Below, one piece after another: positions 62,780 to 64,000 of a DNA stretch of 64,000 bases (its first letter is position 1; each line of letters begins with the position of its first letter). Where the stretch lies: the NCBI RefSeq assembly GCF_012726345.1, contig NZ_PTXN01000009.1:1-64000 (forward strand). Reading direction: 5' to 3'. The position numbers and the translations under genes were made by a program. The notes beneath the pieces were generated by a model. It had not been told where the DNA came from. It worked only from the letters and a program-made list of their open reading frames with translations, and searched no databases. This DNA is from Marinomonas sp. UCMA 3892 (GTDB lineage: Bacteria > Pseudomonadota > Gammaproteobacteria > Pseudomonadales > Marinomonadaceae).

Positions 62780-63703
62780 CTATTTCTGAAACACCACGCC
62801 AGACTTTGGGCGCTCATCTACCTTAAGTTCGAAAATATCGGGGCGTGAATAATGACCGGACACATCCAAGTCATAACGTGCCTTTGGAATATCCGCAAGA
62901 TCAATCGACGCGCTAAGTAAACCTTCTCTATCTTGCAATGGTCCAGCAAGCACATTGCCCATAGGATCGACAATAATACTGCCTCCACGGATCAAACGGC
63001 GTTGATTATCCCAATGAGGAATATCAATACCAAGTACTTCTGGCGAAGGCTGAATCTGACACGCGCTCACCACAAAGCAGCGGCCTTCGTGACCAATATG
63101 ACGCATGGTGCTTTGCCAAATATCTCGCTCATCCACCGTTGGCGCGCACCAAATATCCACGCCTTTGGCATACATGGCGGCACGTAATAACGGCATATGG
63201 TTTTCCCAACAGATAGCGCCGCCCAATCGCCCTGCTTGGCTTTCTACCACAGGTAAGGTCGAACCATCACCCAGCCCCCAAATAAGACGCTCCGTTCCGG
63301 TGGGCATGAGTTTACGATGTTTCGCTTCAAGGCCATTCTCTGGGGTAAAGTACAAAGACGTACAGTAGAGCGTGCTACCACTGCGTTCAATCACACCAAT
63401 AACAATCGCCGCTTTGGTTCTTACTGATAACTCAGCCAAAGCATCGGTTTCCTCGCCCGGCACGGTCACGGCGCTATCGAAATAAGCGGCAAATGTCTCG
63501 CGGCCTTCATCGATTCGATAACCTAGGTAAGTACCAAAGGTTTCTCCTTTAGGATAACCACCCAACAAGGCTTCCGGCATCACCACCAGCTTGGATTGAG
63601 AGGCAATGATTTGCTCTTCAAAAGATAAAATATGTTCTAAAGTGCGAGCTTTGCCCTCAGGGTGAGAGCCAATTTGTAATGCACAGACGATAAACGCTGA
63701 CAT
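62780..63703 (-). CDS. Nitrilase (aliphatic/aryl type), stand-alone
   Basis: A 307-residue nitrilase with an intact triad: Glu44 ([14 protein letters not shown]), Lys131 ([16 protein letters not shown]) and Cys165 ([17 protein letters not shown]). The [11 protein letters not shown] and CWENHMPL segments are those of classical microbial and plant nitrilases, so it is a different branch from nitC. Own transcription unit: a terminator follows it, and GAGG lies 9 bp before its ATG. Divergent from a LysR gene that probably controls it. It could feed ammonia from external nitriles. Confidence 0.92.
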   Translation of the reverse strand: MSAFIVCALQIGSHPEGKARTLEHILSFEEQIIASQSKLVVMPEALLGGYPKGETFGTYLGYRIDEGRETFAAYFDSAVTVPGEETDALAELSVRTKAAIVIGVIERSGSTLYCTSLYFTPENGLEAKHRKLMPTGTERLIWGLGDGSTLPVVESQAGRLGGAICWENHMPLLRAAMYAKGVDIWCAPTVDERDIWQSTMRHIGHEGRCFVVSACQIQPSPEVLGIDIPHWDNQRRLIRGGSIIVDPMGNVLAGPLQDREGLLSASIDLADIPKARYDLDVSGHYSRPDIFELKVDERPKSGVVFQK

Positions 63704-63814
63704 AAATACTACCTCGTTAACGATGTTTTCTTGATGAAAGTATTGGTCACAAAACCTCTATTCAGAGTAAAGTCTTTTGATAAACTCCAACATCCCAATC
63801 CATGACTAAGCATT

Positions 63815-64000
63815 ATGAATGACATCAATATTTCATCGACTGACATGAACTTGTTAAAAGTATTTGAAGCCCTTTACATAGAAGGCAGCGCCAGTCGGGC
63901 AGCGCAGACTCTTGGCCTCACTCAATCAACGGTGAGTGCCTCTTTGCGTCGACTGAGAACACTTTATAACGATCGTTTGTTTGTAAGAGAAGGCAAGGGA
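63815..64000 (+). CDS. LysR-type regulator, N-terminal part (cut by window end)
   Basis: From the ATG at 63815 the frame is open to the window edge (62 codons). It encodes the LysR start MNDINISSTDMNLLKVFEAL and the helix-turn-helix GSASRAAQTLGLTQSTVSAS, then LRRLRTLYNDRLFVREG. The rest lies outside. It is divergent from the second nitrilase gene with 111 bp between the starts, so it is its likely regulator. Confidence 0.88.
   Translation, partial: MNDINISSTDMNLLKVFEALYIEGSASRAAQTLGLTQSTVSASLRRLRTLYNDRLFVREGKG

Noticed and set aside
1-64000. CRISPR arrays, tRNA/rRNA genes, prophage and insertion sequences
   Set aside because: No regularly spaced repeats, no cloverleaf or rRNA signatures, and no transposase, integrase or phage structural protein seen on either strand.

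Overview
The window looks like a chromosomal segment of a marine, heterotrophic gammaproteobacterium of moderate to low GC content, probably Oceanospirillales and most like Marinomonas. The genus is an inference from overall protein character (opgGH, mtfA, many LysR/TTT/CoA catabolic genes); nothing in the window names it. I see no tRNA, rRNA, CRISPR array, phage or intact insertion sequence. Most of the sequence is catabolic or accessory.

Layout. (1) 1-5.1 kb: housekeeping genes, opgG-opgH (periplasmic glucans) and mtfA. (2) 5.1-8.1 kb: a LysR regulator divergent from a 3-hydroxybenzoate 4-monooxygenase (mobA), followed by an OsmC-family pseudogene not reported as an open reading frame. (3) 8.6-10.5 kb: a three-gene unit of SnoaL-like protein, GNAT acetyltransferase and carbon-nitrogen hydrolase. 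(4) 10.7-15 kb: AraC regulator, aldehyde dehydrogenase and Tat-exported GMC oxidoreductase, probably an alcohol-to-acid oxidation unit. (5) 15-36 kb: a large aromatic or hydrophobic-substrate region. It holds an SDR dehydrogenase, FAA hydrolase, cupin, FAD monooxygenase, Rieske ferredoxin, RND (MMPL) pump, Ycf48-like protein, MFS porter, VOC ring-cleavage dioxygenase, DUF1329, DUF1302, a LysR regulator, cyclase, alpha/beta hydrolase, and a formylglycine sulfatase with its radical-SAM maturase. Four copies of one palindrome, CATTCGA-N5-TCGAATG (one degenerate), lie upstream of four transcription units here and tie the region into one putative LysR regulon. (6) 36-51.6 kb: MmgE/PrpD, an orphan TctC, a LysR/thioesterase pair, a beta-oxidation-type operon (enoyl-CoA hydratase, acyl-CoA ligase, FadB-like protein, 3-oxoadipyl-CoA thiolase type), a complete TctBAC transporter and a CaiB/BaiF CoA transferase.

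(7) 52.2-63.7 kb: the most interesting block. A minus-strand operon carries the full nitB-to-nitH set of the conserved Nit1C cluster (nitrogen-starvation response; linked to cyanide assimilation in Pseudomonas). Three genes are translationally coupled to its 3' end: an LnmK/Pnap_2097-like protein, a single-chain B12-dependent methylmalonyl-CoA mutase-like enzyme and a soluble PAS chemoreceptor. Upstream is a near-perfect sigma-54 promoter (62401-62419). Two NtrC-like sites about 160 and 190 bp from the predicted start are spaced 30 bp apart, about three helical turns. A second nitrilase and a divergent, truncated LysR gene flank it.

Inferred physiology: the aromatic region would free and open a sulfated or esterified phenolic compound, and the CoA modules would finish its degradation. 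The Nit1C block is a nitrogen-limitation operon that uses nitrile or cyanide chemistry and appears to recruit methylmalonyl/propionyl thioester chemistry. Family assignments are from sequence motifs; substrates are inferences.
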